Below are positions 48,975 to 60,540 of a stretch of 64,000 bases of DNA, in pieces. The first letter of the stretch is position 1. Each line of letters begins with the position of its first letter. The stretch is from Tetrapyrgos nigripes (lineage: Eukaryota > Basidiomycota > Agaricomycetes > Agaricales > Campanellaceae): assembly GCA_013368315.1 (NCBI GenBank), contig JAACJM010000021.1, positions 620,001-684,000 on the forward strand, read 5' to 3'. Under the pieces are notes generated by a model. It was given only the letters and a program-made list of their open reading frames with translations. It searched no databases and had not been told where the DNA came from. A program made the translations under genes and the position numbers.

Positions 48975-49320
48975 TGGAATGGCTGGATCATACTGGGTGG
49001 GATGGGAGGATTATGCTGGGTAGGATGGGGAGATTATGCTGGGTGGGATGGGGGGATTCTGCTGGGTGGGATCTGCTGGGTGGGATGGGGGGATTCTGCT
49101 GGGTGGGATGTGCTGGGTGGGATAGGGGGATTCTGCTGGGTGGGATGGGGGGATTCTGCTGGGTGGGATGTGCTGGGTGGGATAGGGGGATTCTGCTGGG
49201 TGGGATGGGGGGATTCTGCTGGGTGGGATGGGGGGATTCTGCTGGTTGGGGTGGGGAGATTCTGCTGGTTGGAATGGGGGGATTATACTGGGTGGGGTGA
49301 GGGGGTTCTGCTGGTGGGGA
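48975..49320 (+). repeat. G-rich minisatellite with 60-bp higher-order unit
   Basis: The basic unit is about 23-24 bp (GCTGGGTGGGATGGGGGGAT plus TCT). Units of about 15 and 23 bp combine into a 60-bp block that is exactly repeated at 49081-49140 and 49141-49200. One strand is G-rich with dense GGG runs. Both ORFs through it are low-complexity (Trp/Gly/Asp/Leu) and probably not coding. Confidence 0.9.
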
Positions 49321-49339
49321 TGGGGATTATGCTGGGATG

Positions 49340-51700
49340 TACACTACTTCATATAGCAGGGCATTTTGTACTAGGGGAAACAATATTATTATATGTGTTG
49401 AGAATTTACAATTTGTTCTTTTGACTGTGCTTCATACCTTATGCTACAATGGCAACTACAAATCCAACGGAGCTATAGTATCTTCTTTTCTTGGAGACCT
49501 AATTCCTTGAGATTGCCACATAGTATTATAAGTATTGAGCAGTTCTGGACTAGTGATAGGGCATTTGGTTCTTCAAGTTACCACTTAGGCTACCTTAGCT
49601 GAAGAAGCTAAGCTTAACTGTCCATCCTTGACTGGATGAGGTCTAAAATTGTTTGAAAATGCAGTTACAAGCTTAGAATGGCTAATTTTTACTGCCTGTG
49701 TCAGATGATTTTCCTTTTGTATTACAGCGATTCCTGAATGTAATGGGAATCATGTTTTTTTTTTTCTGCATCAACCCAATAAGGAAGGTGGCCAGCCACT
49801 AGAGGTTATTGAGCTCTTTCTTGCCTCTTTCTCTTTGGATCCATAATGAGATTTTAAAGCAGCAAAATACTTTTGATAGTTTAGCATGTACTTATAATAT
49901 GGCTGGCCAGATTATAGTCATTACCATGAAGTGTAATTATTTGTGGCAATATAATACTGTTATAATATGCTAGCATCTTATAATATGATTATAATACTGA
50001 TTGTAACCCTGTTACAACATCTGAGATGTGATAATACCACTATAATGAAGTGGCTGTGGGCCAACGCTAATGCGTGGCAAGTACGAGGCCTCAAGCCCGT
50101 AATGTGGATGATGTTGAGACAGCATAGTTATGAGATGTTGGGCAGCAAAAAATAAATGATGTTGGGCCATAGTGGAGAGACAAGAAGCCACAATAGATAA
50201 ACGATGTTGAGCCATAGTCAATAGGCAGAATTGACCTGTAATCAATATCTGGAGTTCATAGGTGAGAATAATTGCACCAGAGCAACAAAGCAGAGAAGTC
50301 CCAGTCAACATCATGAGCAGAACAAGGAAGAAATATCCAGGAGAATGCATTGAACCCAGCTTTATCACTTGGAAATGCAACCCAAGGGGTGAACAGGCAA
50401 ACAGATGATTGACCTCAGGAGAAATCAGAGGGAAGAAGTTGGGAACACAAGAACATAGCCACAAGCAGAAAGGGAGTGTAAACAACTCATCCGACAATGG
50501 ATTGAGTATCTGGCAAGGGAAGAGTAGGTAATCTTGAATATGCTGAAAAAAGAACACTTGACTGGAATCTCTACCACCAAGCAAGGATTGATATATGGAC
50601 AAGTAACTTTCTATTTCCAGCAGAACATGATAACAATATGCCAATAAATTGAGGGTGTAATATAGGGTACAATAATCCACCAGAGCACCTAGTGATGTGA
50701 CTAAATTACTCAGGAATCACTGTAAGGAGTTGAAGCAGAACAAGTGGGTTTTTGTCAATGAGCCCTTATAGTGCAGATTCAGTAGCAATAATTCTGTAAG
50801 TCAAAAACATTCAGAAAAAAATTTTAAGTCAAATAGCACTGTTGACACTGTCAAGTGAAGAGCAATATCAAAAGCATTTCATGGGCATATAAGTAGCTTA
50901 AAAGCAGTCTGAGATGGCTTGAGTGTTTGAGGTGGCTTGAGTAGAGCTTGAGAATGTCTTGAAGAGAGGTTGATGACAGTCTGTATAACATTGAACTATA
51001 ATCTTGCTTTTGACTAGAAAATAAAATTTGTACCTTTGCTTATTAGTCCTGCCTCAAATCAATGGATTTCTCACATCACTGCATTGAGAACCTCCTGTAG
51101 AATGAACATTATTGGAGCAGTAGAGTTTCCTACTAGCCAGTATTTATCTGGAACTTGGAAGCCTTCATTAGTTTCTGATTTTTATTTCTGTATCTCTTTT
51201 TCTTCTCATTATTCACTCCAACTCAATGCTTTACAGATGAAGTATTGAAGACATCAGTTTGCAATTAATATCTACAAATTTGATTCTTTAAGAATCTTAC
51301 ATGCAGTTGTGACAAGTTAAGAAAGTGATGCAAGAAGGAGTTTCCTCATAGTTCACAGGGACATCTACAGACCCATTGCACATCATCAGAAGGATATTGA
51401 CCCAGTTGACACTGGTTGGAGCACAGTATTCTCCCTTTGGTTAATGATAATGTGAGTAAGTGGGTACAATGTAGTATACTTATAACTGTGGTAGGAGTCA
51501 GGAGCAGTCACTAAATGTAGCAAACAGTCCATGAAGTTCTGACACCCCTATGCATGGAATTTCTCAGTCTCTTCAGGCTTACATGTAAGTCTCACAATAT
51601 ATGGATTTTGCATTGTTGGATGATGCCAATGGTTATGAAGAGTGTGGAAAATGGCATATATATTACAAGACAAACATGGATGATGTGTCTACAGCAAAAA
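49340..51700. other. AT-rich island, possible decayed LTR-element sequence
   Basis: Base composition is clearly more AT-rich than the neighbours. A block at about 49940-50060 has many TATAATA repeats; TATAAG at about 50890 and AATAAA at about 51020 are spaced like an LTR promoter and poly(A) signal, but no matching second LTR, primer-binding site or pol domain was found. A 222-codon minus-strand ORF (50012-50680) contains repeated MAQHxLS-type pieces and is probably not a gene. Confidence 0.35.
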
Positions 51701-51766
51701 AAAATAATCGAGTGGGGGATTGACAATGCGTGTAGTTGCGGCCAGATACTTGTACTCATCTGCGCT

Positions 51767-51958
51767 GTGCCGTGTGACGCGTCCGAATTGTTGCGGCGCG
51801 CTGACGTGCTGAAAAATACAAAGCCAAATAACCAACAAATGATGCCGCGCGACGCGTCAGAGCAGAAATGCCGTGATCATGTTAGTCTATGCGTCAGACA
51901 ACACATCTACGTAGTGCCGTGTGACGTGTTGCGGCGTGCTGAGTGCTGAAAAAGATAA
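51767..51958. repeat. degenerate direct repeat, ~50 bp
   Basis: GTGCCGTGTGACG...GTTGCGGCG..CTGA..GTGCTGAAAAA occurs at about 51767-51820 and 51914-51958. CpG-rich in contrast to the AT-rich island before it. No gene. Confidence 0.7.
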
Positions 51959-52265
51959 AGTCAAACGAGGACACGTCAAAGGAGCCGCCGGAATGCCGCG
52001 GAAGCGATCACATGACTCGGTGTGACAGCCTCTGGCCGCAGGCCAGACCGAAGGGCGCCGGAGGCGCCTGCGAGCGCCCAGGCGCTTACAGTCAGGTACA
52101 GTCAGGTACAGGGTCTCGGCAATCGAGTTGTACCGATCTACCAGTTCCTCAGCTCTGACTCGTACAACGTCATTGAATTGGAGTCAACAAAAAATAGAAA
52201 CGCGGAATTATCGGATAAATACCCGAGCGTTCTTCTCGCACTTCAACTTACACGCTTTTTCGGTG

Positions 52266-52619
52266 TCAAAGGGTCGAAAGGACAAACTCCGAACGGTATG
52301 AAGCACCTGGAAAACTTGAGAAATCTGAGATTGACTTCATGACAGGAACAGAACTGGAGGCTCTGCAAAATATCGCTACTGAACTAGTACTACGACGTCT
52401 GGCTATGTATCCTAGGACACACTTGTGGCTCTGGCTATTTGCCCGTTCCCGGAACCCGGCGTTCAGCACTTGGACCATGGCCGTGGTAATAGAATCCTCC
52501 TCCTCCTCCTGGAAACCAACGGGAATGTCTGTGTCAAGATCTACACCACTACGGGTACTATAAGGTCTAGTTCCTTCGAATCGGCCTAATTGACCGGTGG
52601 CCTGGTTGGTGGCAGCCAT
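52266..52619 (-). CDS. small hypothetical protein
   Basis: ATG 52619 opens 117 codons: a hydrophilic start (MAATNQATGQLGRFEGTRPY), an acidic patch (FQEEEEDSITTAMVQVLNAG) and a Ser-rich end. Composition is protein-like and the opposite strand reads as low-quality Ser/Trp sequence, but no motif or homologue is recognised and the end may be wrong. Confidence 0.3.
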   Translation of the reverse strand: MAATNQATGQLGRFEGTRPYSTRSGVDLDTDIPVGFQEEEEDSITTAMVQVLNAGFRERANSQSHKCVLGYIARRRSTSSVAIFCRASSSVPVMKSISDFSSFPGASYRSEFVLSTL

Positions 52620-52699
52620 TGTCAGGATCAGTATCAGGAGAGCTTTGGAAGATCGGTTTGACACAGGGTACACACCGGTGGAAAAGTCGGTATGCATTT

Positions 52700-53157
52700 T
52701 CGTTTGTTTTCTTCTAGTCTTTCCTGCTCATTGTCGAAGAACAGTCACGACTCACATACCAACGTCGTTCTACTACACGCTCTTGGTCATGGTCTTTCTC
52801 GAGCCATGAAGTCACCAATGATCAGAGCCAAATATCATACTACCCGTGGATTTTCCTCGACGCTATCTCAAATGATCACCGACGGTCACAGGTCTCCGTC
52901 TGGCTGCGTCTGGTCATCAACATCATGATGGGTTAGAAGTACAAAGTTTCCTATCAATACACTTCTTTCTATCTCACATTAATCCACGCTCTTGTTTCAA
53001 GTCCAACATCTGATGTAGCTCCTTCCCAGCTGACTTCTGACCCCCGACATCGACGAGGTCCTGATGTCCAGCGTTCCATATAGTATATATACGTAAATGG
53101 ATTCGGGAATGTATAACCATCCTATTTCATCGCAGCCCACCCCCCAAACCTCCTGCC
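52700..53157. other. 5' flank of coiled-coil copy 2
   Basis: No supported gene. TATATATAC at about 53081-53091, 70 bp before the ATG, is a TATA-like candidate. Confidence 0.4.
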
Positions 53158-54807
53158 ATGTCGACATCAGCTGCAGTGACGCATGCGATTCTCTCCAATG
53201 ATTCGTACCACGCCGAACTTGTTCAGTCTATCGATGCTCTCAACAACATCCCTGCTGCGTTGAAGGAGCAGCTCAACTACATGCGGTCGTTGCAAAGGCA
53301 GATTGAGGGTGCCAGAGCGAGTATCGAGATGAAGAGGGAGATGACAGTAGCTAAAAGGAGAGCAATGAAGGGTTCTTTGATTAGGAAAACGGCGAGTAAA
53401 CTTGTTGGGAGAGCCGATGCATGGTCAGCAGTGATAGAAAGAGAGGAAAAGTGAGTCGGCACTGCATGACTTTTCTACTAACCTCTATACTGACTAGCTG
53501 TGCAGTGAATATGTGGAAGCATTAGAAACAGAGATGCAACAGAGAGCAAAATTAGTGACACTGGAGACGATGGTTGATGAGACCTCCCAAACGGTACGTA
53601 TTCTAATTTGTACTATCCCTCCCTGGCTCCTATCCTTTTCTTCTCATCACTATGCTGTTACCCTCAACTGTGCACTCACACCATCAACTACAGAAACTCT
53701 CCCTCGAAACGAAACTTTCCACTCTCCAAACCCTTCAAACCGACCTCTCCTCTCTCTATTCACGCGTGTTCACTCAATTCACCCAAGAGTCGTCCTCATC
53801 GACACCTTGGTCACCTTCATCCTCAGCATCATCAGCTTCAACCTCATCCTCGATGGAACTCGAAGTGGACTGGGAACTCGAGCTGGAAGCTCATGAAGCA
53901 CAGAAAAAGGCCCAGAGCTCAGTCTTGTCCTTACGGTCCCAACTACTTGCGAATCAGAACGCTGCTACTTGGCTAGCAGACGCTAAGGATTTGCTTCATT
54001 TGTCTACGAGATATATCGAAGAGGGTTTGACGCAGCATGCGAGGTGGGGCACAGTAAAGAGTGGGTTGTGAGTATTTTCTCTTTTTACTTTGACGCTGTC
54101 CATTTCTTTCCCTTGTTTTGTCCATTTCTTTTCTTCTTTTTTTTTGGCATTCCTCGACTCCTCTGAACATGTCTCATTCACTGTCGCTGCTATTTCAGGG
54201 CATTTCACATGGACCGTGAACTACGAGAAGCTATGAAAGCCTGTACGAGAGCAGAGACATTGGTCAATGAGGCGAGGAGTGGAGAGCCTCTGATACAACC
54301 TCTTCCGCCATTGGTGCTGCGTGTAGAAGATTGCGAAAGGTTCGTGTCATCGTTTCTGTGGATAGGACAGTTGAAGCTCACGTGGGCTTCAAGTTCTGCA
54401 AGTAGGCCAGAACCTACAGAGAACGAGAGCAGTTCCGACCCGAGGGCTCCCGATTCGAGCAACAGGCAGTCTTTACTGAGTGAGTCTCAATTCTGCGTAC
54501 CTCTAAGCAATACGATGACTGACTCTTGTCCTACCCAGATAAAATCAAAACCCACAAATCCAAGCTCCTCACCGCGCAAGACCTCATCTCCTCCGACATT
54601 CGTTCTTCCAACTCGCGGATACAACAATTGAAGCTCGTTCTACCATGGGCAGAGGAGACATTAAAAGAAGCTGAGGACGAATTAATGAGGGTTAGGAGAG
54701 AAATTTGGGATGTGGTTGTCACTCAAAGTACTGATGAAAGCGAGAGTGGACAAACGCCAGCTCGTTTTAGACAGTGTTACAGATGTCTTGACCATGGATA
54801 TGGATGA
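53158..54807 (+). CDS. coiled-coil protein, unrecognised family, copy 2
   Basis: ATG 53158. It shares with copies 1 and 3: HAILSNDSYHAELVQSIDAL, a long helix ending ASKLVGR, EYVEALETEMQQRAKL, LSSLYSRVFTQ, STRYIEEGLTQHARWG, HMDRELREAMKACTRAETLV, NEARSGEPLIQPLPPL and DELMRVRREIWDVVV. It has an extra Ser-rich insert after SRVFTQ. The frame stops at 54805-54807 before the PPxY motif seen in the other copies; a PPPPYQSL sequence lies at 54858-54881 in another frame, so the C-terminus is either shifted by an indel or completed through an intron I did not find. Convergent with F-box copy 2, 412 bp away. Confidence 0.65.
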
Positions 54808-55219
54808 CCTGCGCATCGGTGATCAGGGATGGAAAGCGACACCGTGACACGGCAAACCCCCCGCCGCCTTACCAATCGCTGGTCGTCAACCACAACTACG
54901 CCCTTCGTGCAGGCGTGATGAATGAGCGCAAGAAGAAAAGGATTTGGGTGGAGAAGAAGGGAAGGCTGCCAATGTAACTCGTGATGCGTTACATAGCACT
55001 ACTGCACACGTACTACATAGTAGACCTGGCCGCCTGGCCAGGGGCATTCGCATTGAGATCGCAGGCTCGATGGACGTTCATTGTATACTGATACTTTTTG
55101 TATATTTTACACCTAAAATATTTCATAGCAACATATTGGCAACATAATTACTTAGCATCATCGTAGAGAAAGCCGGATCGTGCTGGTGTCTCCCCAAGCA
55201 AATGCGTCCCGTGCTTTAA

Positions 55220-57191
55220 TCACATCATCGATATCCCTTCTACCTCTACCCTTCGTTCTTCACCAGGCGATTCCAAACCAGGGATCCTACGCAAAATCAC
55301 CTCAACAGAGTCTGGGCGATAGAAGTGTAGTGGGACCTTCACTCTGAGCGTGAAGCCGGTTCTGAGAGAATGTACGGAAGATGGTTGGGAGCAAAAATCT
55401 ATAATGAATGCTAAGAGGTGTAACAAAAGCAAAAAGTCCTCTCCTTTCTCGATAGATAGTTCGAGTTCGGATAGAGATGGGAGGAACGGGCCTGGGGCAT
55501 CGACATCTACTGCCCATGGACCAGTGAGAATGAGTCTCCCGAGTAACTCCCTAAACTCGAGTCCTCCCGACTGCAGGTTACCCCAGACAGGGATGCTGAG
55601 GTGAGTAAGCTGAGGAGCCAAGTAAAGCGCCTCTACAAAATCGGTTTGGTTAAAAGCGAGTACAGGTTCCATCGGAGAGCTGATAGATACTTTGCGAAGA
55701 GGAGGCGGAGGAGATTGAGAGAGGAGGGTTGTTAGCAAGCGGAGAGGTATCTTTAGATGATCCGAGTGCCCGCTCTGGGAAATGGATGCTAGTAGTATCA
55801 TATCCATATGGGTCTGGAAATGGTACCGCCGAGGTGGCTGGATATCGAGAGATTCTAAGTTGGGAAGATGCAGAATGCGAAAGATCTCCTGTTCCGGTGA
55901 CTCAGACTCCTCAGCCTGCGATGGCATAGTAAGAAATGTACTTCTCGCTGCCATCAGAGCCGGGATGCCAACCGAAGTAAGAATTAGATGAGAGATATTG
56001 GAAGTGTATAGATTGGAAGGAAGACCCTCCGTGACATCCACCGCAGACGAAGGATCTCGAGGTTTGGCTCTTAACATCCCCAAGTCTAGACGAAGAGCTT
56101 CGAGCTCGGTACACAGCTGTAAAACGCTGAGATGATCGAGCTGTCGCAAAGGTAAACTCAAGGAAGTAAGACGTCCAAACGAAAGACCACTAAGCTTGCG
56201 GGCATTCATGGAATCATGAACACACAAGGACAGACGACGGAGGTTCATGGCAGACCGGAAGGCTTGGGAGGACTCGCAAATGACTGTTTGCGCATGAGGA
56301 GAAACAAGGCTGCATACTTCAAGGCTGAGTGTATGGAGGCGGTCGAACAGTGGGCCAATGTCAATCGCTCCTGCAATCCGTTTGGCCAATGTCTCAAAGT
56401 TCCCCACGGTCAGATGCAAGTTTGCAGCAGTCCACTGTTGAGCACGATCAAGGACCATGTTGAACGCTGTCGACAAAATGGGGCTGAAAGGACCGAATGA
56501 TTCGTTATGCGTTATGTCAACCCGTATCGACAGGTCATTCAACATGGAGAGGTGCTGGGATAAGAGATGCACTGTTCCCCAAGACGTGCGATCGTTCAAG
56601 AGAATCCTGATGTTTCTCCAAGCGCGTGGTGCAATGATCTTCCAGTAAGAGCATGAATGCGAAAGATTTAGAAATGGAAGAGAAATGCATCCTCTGATTC
56701 CATTTCTCTGCAGGGCATCCCAAATGGACTCTTGATGAGTTTGAATACTTGCAACAGAATGGGTTCAGACACGGGTACAGGGTCAGATGTTATATAGCGT
56801 ACCTGAACCGCTCGAAGAGAGCATCTTCTTGAAAATGACAACAAAGAGCTAATATCTCTTCCAAAAGCTCGAAGGGAAGCCTACGAATTGGAGAGCACCG
56901 GCGTTGGAGAAGAGAGTGTTTCATCTGCAATGAATGCATCGCGAGATCTTTTTGTTGCTCAATCACGCTGATACACTCCTGCAGTTTGGAGATCTGCAAT
57001 TGGTAGGAGACGACCTGCTGTTGTATAGCTTCTATAGAAGCCTGAAGCCGGTCTGGTGGTTCCCTGAAGTCCTCGTCGTCAGATGAGACATGCCACCGCT
57101 GAGTCGAACAAAGCCGAGCAGCATCGACAAGGATATCCGAGTCGTCGAAAAAGTCAATATCGACAGTAATTTGCACAGAGGGCCGCTTCAT
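55220..57191 (-). CDS. F-box protein with leucine-rich region, copy 2
   Basis: ATG 57191. Exon 1 has a coiled helix (RLQASIEAIQQQVVSYQLQI) and the F-box SPIRRLPFELLEEILALCCH. A short intron (about 56752-56806) joins ERFR to SIQTHQESIWDAL, then LNLSHSCSYWKIIAPRAWRN. Leucine-rich strands follow (LRQLDHLSVLQLCTELEALR, YTSNISHLILTSVG, EIFRILHLPNLESLDIQ), matching copy 1 in order. About 638 aa. Probable substrate receptor of an SCF ubiquitin ligase (family knowledge). Confidence 0.8.
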
Positions 57192-57732
57192 ATAGAGAAA
57201 TGATAAATGTCGCTTAGTTGGAGGTGAAAGAGGTGGTCAAAGGACTTCGTGTCACTCGTGATCTGAAGAAGAAAGGAAAAATACGTGATGCGCACGAGGC
57301 GACGCGCCAGCATAAGGACAAAGAAATCTACTAGTAGTCCAGTACTTGGGCTGCACTTTCAGTCAAAGTTGATTGTGGCCGAATCGCGTCTTGCATCGCG
57401 TCTAAATTGGCGAGCGGGCTGTAGATTGACCCCTATATGCAAACGCGCCAGCCGGTCGCGTTGCGTCATCCTCCGGATCGTGCCCAGGGTACTCCTCCTC
57501 CTCCACTGTACTGCGGTGGCCAATTGGGCAGTATATTCTTCAAATTTTCCCATCTTCTTATAACTGATTGGTTTTTTGGGGGCTTCTGCTACTATTCGTG
57601 CGAATGACGTTGATCAGGCTTCGGCTGTCATAGGGCCAATTTAGGGACCTTTGAACTCCTACGTCCATCAGAGTGTCTCCTGAGAGTGTCTCCTGTCCTG
57701 CCTCTCGAAGCTTTGCCCTTGCAACTCCATCT
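57192..57732. other. divergent promoter interval
   Basis: Between the start of F-box copy 2 (minus) and the start of the GPI-type gene (plus). No gene or clear control motif seen, apart from a short direct repeat AGTGTCTCCTG at about 57670 and 57684. Confidence 0.4.
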
Positions 57733-58659
57733 ATGATGTACTCCTCGACTCTCCTCGCTTTTATTTGCGCTCTATGCGCTCTGGTCTTCACCGATGTCGT
57801 CATGCAAGCGGGAGCATCTCCGGCTCCTTTATTGCCTACCAAGACCAGTTTAAACAGGGGATTTGAGGAGCTGGGCTTTGCAAGTGAGGCTAGTCTGTTA
57901 AGAAGGACGGACCCGACGTTCCCTCCGGATCCTCCTTCCTGTCCTATTTGTCAACAGGTGAGCGCTTCTTTATCCCTTCAATTCTCAATCTCTATTCACT
58001 TTGCGGATTACGTGCTCGATACTGACAACGTAACATTCCTCTCTCACCTCTTGCCTTTTGTGTCTGCCTGGTATCTTTTGGCACATACAGAACTACGACA
58101 GAATCAATAACTGTGCTCAGGCTGCTCCTGTACTGGCCAATTTCAGCGAGGTATGTTCCCTACCAAATCGTACGATTATTCGGTAGCTTATCCAACAACC
58201 ATGTATAGATCATTTTCAACCCAGGAGCATTCATTAATGTCATCCAATGTGCATGTACAGAGACGTTCCAATCAGTTTTCCCTCAATGCGTAGATTGGTG
58301 AGTACTCCAGGCCTCCTTCCTTTCTTTTTCTTTTCTCGTCAGATATCTGGTGCTAACCTCACCTATCTCCCAGCTTTGTCCAAACCAACCAAACTCAAGT
58401 CCTCAATGCCCCCGACCTTAATAGCGTCGTCTCCGGAATGAGACAAGTGTGTGCTCTAGCAAGTACCCTACTAGGAGGTGTTGCTTCTACCGATGGAGAG
58501 CTTCCTTCAACAACAGCATCACCCACGCCTACGCCTACTTCCACCAATGCAGCTTCCGCCCTTTATCCAAGATTATCGTCGACAGTGTCAGGCGCTGTCT
58601 TCCAGGTTATGATATTGTCGGCTGCGGGTGTTGTTGGTGGGGTTTTGCTAGCGCTGTAG
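57733..58659 (+). CDS. secreted, probably GPI-anchored, eight-cysteine protein
   Basis: ATG 57733 starts a signal peptide (MMYSSTLLAFICALCALVF). Mature exons give CPICQQ, NYDRINNCAQAAPVLANFSE, NVIQCACTETFQSVFPQCVD and CFVQTNQTQVLN, then MRQVCALAS: eight cysteines. A Ser/Thr/Pro-rich stretch (TASPTPTPTSTNAAS) and a hydrophobic C-terminus (MILSAAGVVGGVLLAL) follow, the layout of a GPI-anchored wall protein. Introns at about 57958-58089, 58150-58208 and 58300-58373 keep frame. Function unknown. An in-frame ATG at 57673 is the alternative start. Confidence 0.65.
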
Positions 58660-59143
58660 TTTGCTAGACTGCAGGTGTAGACTCTGACAGTGGAACTGTT
58701 CGGATCCTGGCTCATCACTCTCCAATTCTTCACCTGTTTGTCTCCTTTCGTCGCCTTTCATGGGTCGGACGTTTGCCCTTTCGCTTCGTTTCTGAGGATC
58801 CTGGATTATTGGTATTTAAGGTTCACTGTTCAAAACCCTTTTCAAGCTGCTCTACTGCTTCATTTACCTACCTTCTTTCTGTTACGATTTTAATGACTGT
58901 AACGACTAGCACTACTTACGATGCGATGAAGCGATGTCATGTATACTCTAATGATGATAACTTTGGTGAAATGGAAATTTATTGCCGTTTGCAGCAGATG
59001 CCAGACGCAGAATGACACGCAAGTTGAATTCGAAGCTATGACGTCTTCATCTTTTACCACAACCACGATTATCTTCGCGAACCCGAGCTGCAACACTCAA
59101 CACATGCTTTTTCCTGGACGCGTAGGAAGGCCCAGACTTTTCC

Positions 59144-59458
59144 TAGATGTATGACGGATAGAGATTTAGGAGGTCGGACGATGGAGACACGCCTTGGATG
59201 GCAGGCCAGCATCTCGTGAGGTGCGACATTTACTGTGTACTTGGATTTGCTGTTGCTGACAGTCTGGGTTTTATACAGAACCCAAATCAACTTATTCTTC
59301 TGCAACCTGTCTGCAAGACGGGTATACGACTTTTTAGATGTATGATGGGTAGAGGCTTTTTGGAAACACGGATCGATCATTGAACAGGCCTGCTTCTGAT
59401 GAGGTGCACATCCACTATGTACTTGGCTTTTCTGTCGCTGACGGTCTGGGTTTTATAG
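59144..59458. repeat. degenerate tandem duplication, ~190-bp period
   Basis: Copy 1 (59144-59277) and copy 2 (59335-59458) share TAGATGTATGA.GG.TAGAG, GAGGTGC.CAT..ACT, TGTACTTGG.TTT and CTGGGTTTTATA. The rest of 58660-59740 holds no supported gene. Confidence 0.7.
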
Positions 59459-59739
59459 AGGCTTTTTCGACCACTGCCTAGGCATTTGAGTTCGGAAAAC
59501 GTCCTTTAGGTTTTTGCCTATGTGGATCCACAAAGCGGGTCACGGGCCCTTTCCAACCACTGCTTCTGCTGCACTGGAAACTTGCTTTACACTCGCTGCG
59601 CTGTAAGTCCTTGACATCGATTCTTAATCCTTTCTTTGACGTTACATCCCAGAAACAGCCTCTGAACCTGACGTTAATTCGATATCGATGAAGACGTCGT
59701 CCGAACCCTAACGAGTCACTATCGATATCCACTTTTTCC

Positions 59740-60310
59740 ATGACCTAGACATCGCTCGCGATACTTCTCTCCTCCAGGACTGGCATGCTCCATCCGAGAC
59801 AGAGTCCGTCCGCCTTCGTGCCTCCCTCATAGAGTCTGTCCGAGAGCAGATGCATTTCTACGAATTGCACTGTATGAGCAAATCTCCTTCATCTCACCCT
59901 ATGGGTCCCTTGCATCAATCTTAGAGAGCCCAGCGGGTTTCCGTTCTCACGTCTAACATCGCTGGCGTTTCGATTATGTCGACTGGATCACTTGAGCATC
60001 TTCCAGCTGTGCTCATACTCGCTCCAGAAGTTTCGTCTGGATTTGGATCGGCTAGTAGCAGATGCTGAAGCTGTTCTCGAGTATGCGATGACGTTTTCGT
60101 TGCCTGTGGAACCTGCTTCTATCGCCATGGTGGTGGTATACACTTCCAATATCTCCCATCTGGTCTTCTTCGTCGTCATCTTTCCGTGTATTCGCTTCTA
60201 CCCTGTACCTGAAAATGACTTTTCATCCTCCGAAATGATGGAAGAAAAGCTCGTCCGTATTTTCCACCTATGTTCCTGGACCCGCCAGCTGCTTCCGTTT
60301 CGGTAGCCGT
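59740..60310 (+). pseudogene. relic of an F-box protein, copy 3
   Basis: Plus-strand pieces match F-box copy 2: LQDWHAPSETESVRLRASLI (against QRWHVSSDDED...RLQASI), RLCRLDHLSIFQLCSYSLQK then FRLDLDRL (against RQLDHLSVLQLCTELEALRLDL), YTSNISHL (identical block), and EEKLVRIFHL (against EQEIFRILHL). The F-box itself and other parts are lost, and stops and frame changes separate the pieces. It faces coiled-coil copy 3, as the intact F-box genes face their partners. Confidence 0.6.
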
Positions 60311-60540
60311 TGCCCTAAACTACTTTTTAAAGTTTCTCATCCCCTATCTCCTTCACCTCCTCTACACAGGCTATGCTTCACCGTCACAGCCGATTTCTCC
60401 CTTGTTTAAGTCTTGTTTACACGAAGTCATTTGTTCCAAATCTAGTGAACAATAAAGGGACAATGCGCTCATCACGTGCTATTCTCAACAAAATAACTCC
60501 TAACTAACACGGACGCGTCACTCATTCCTCTTCAACCACC

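Noticed and set aside
48957..49424. 155- and 108-codon Trp/Gly-rich ORFs in the minisatellite
   Set aside because: Open only because the repeat unit lacks stops; no start context, splice sites or non-repeat domain.
50012..50680. 222-codon minus-strand ORF as a membrane protein
   Set aside because: Lies in the AT-rich island, its hydrophobicity follows from base composition, and it contains short internal repeats.
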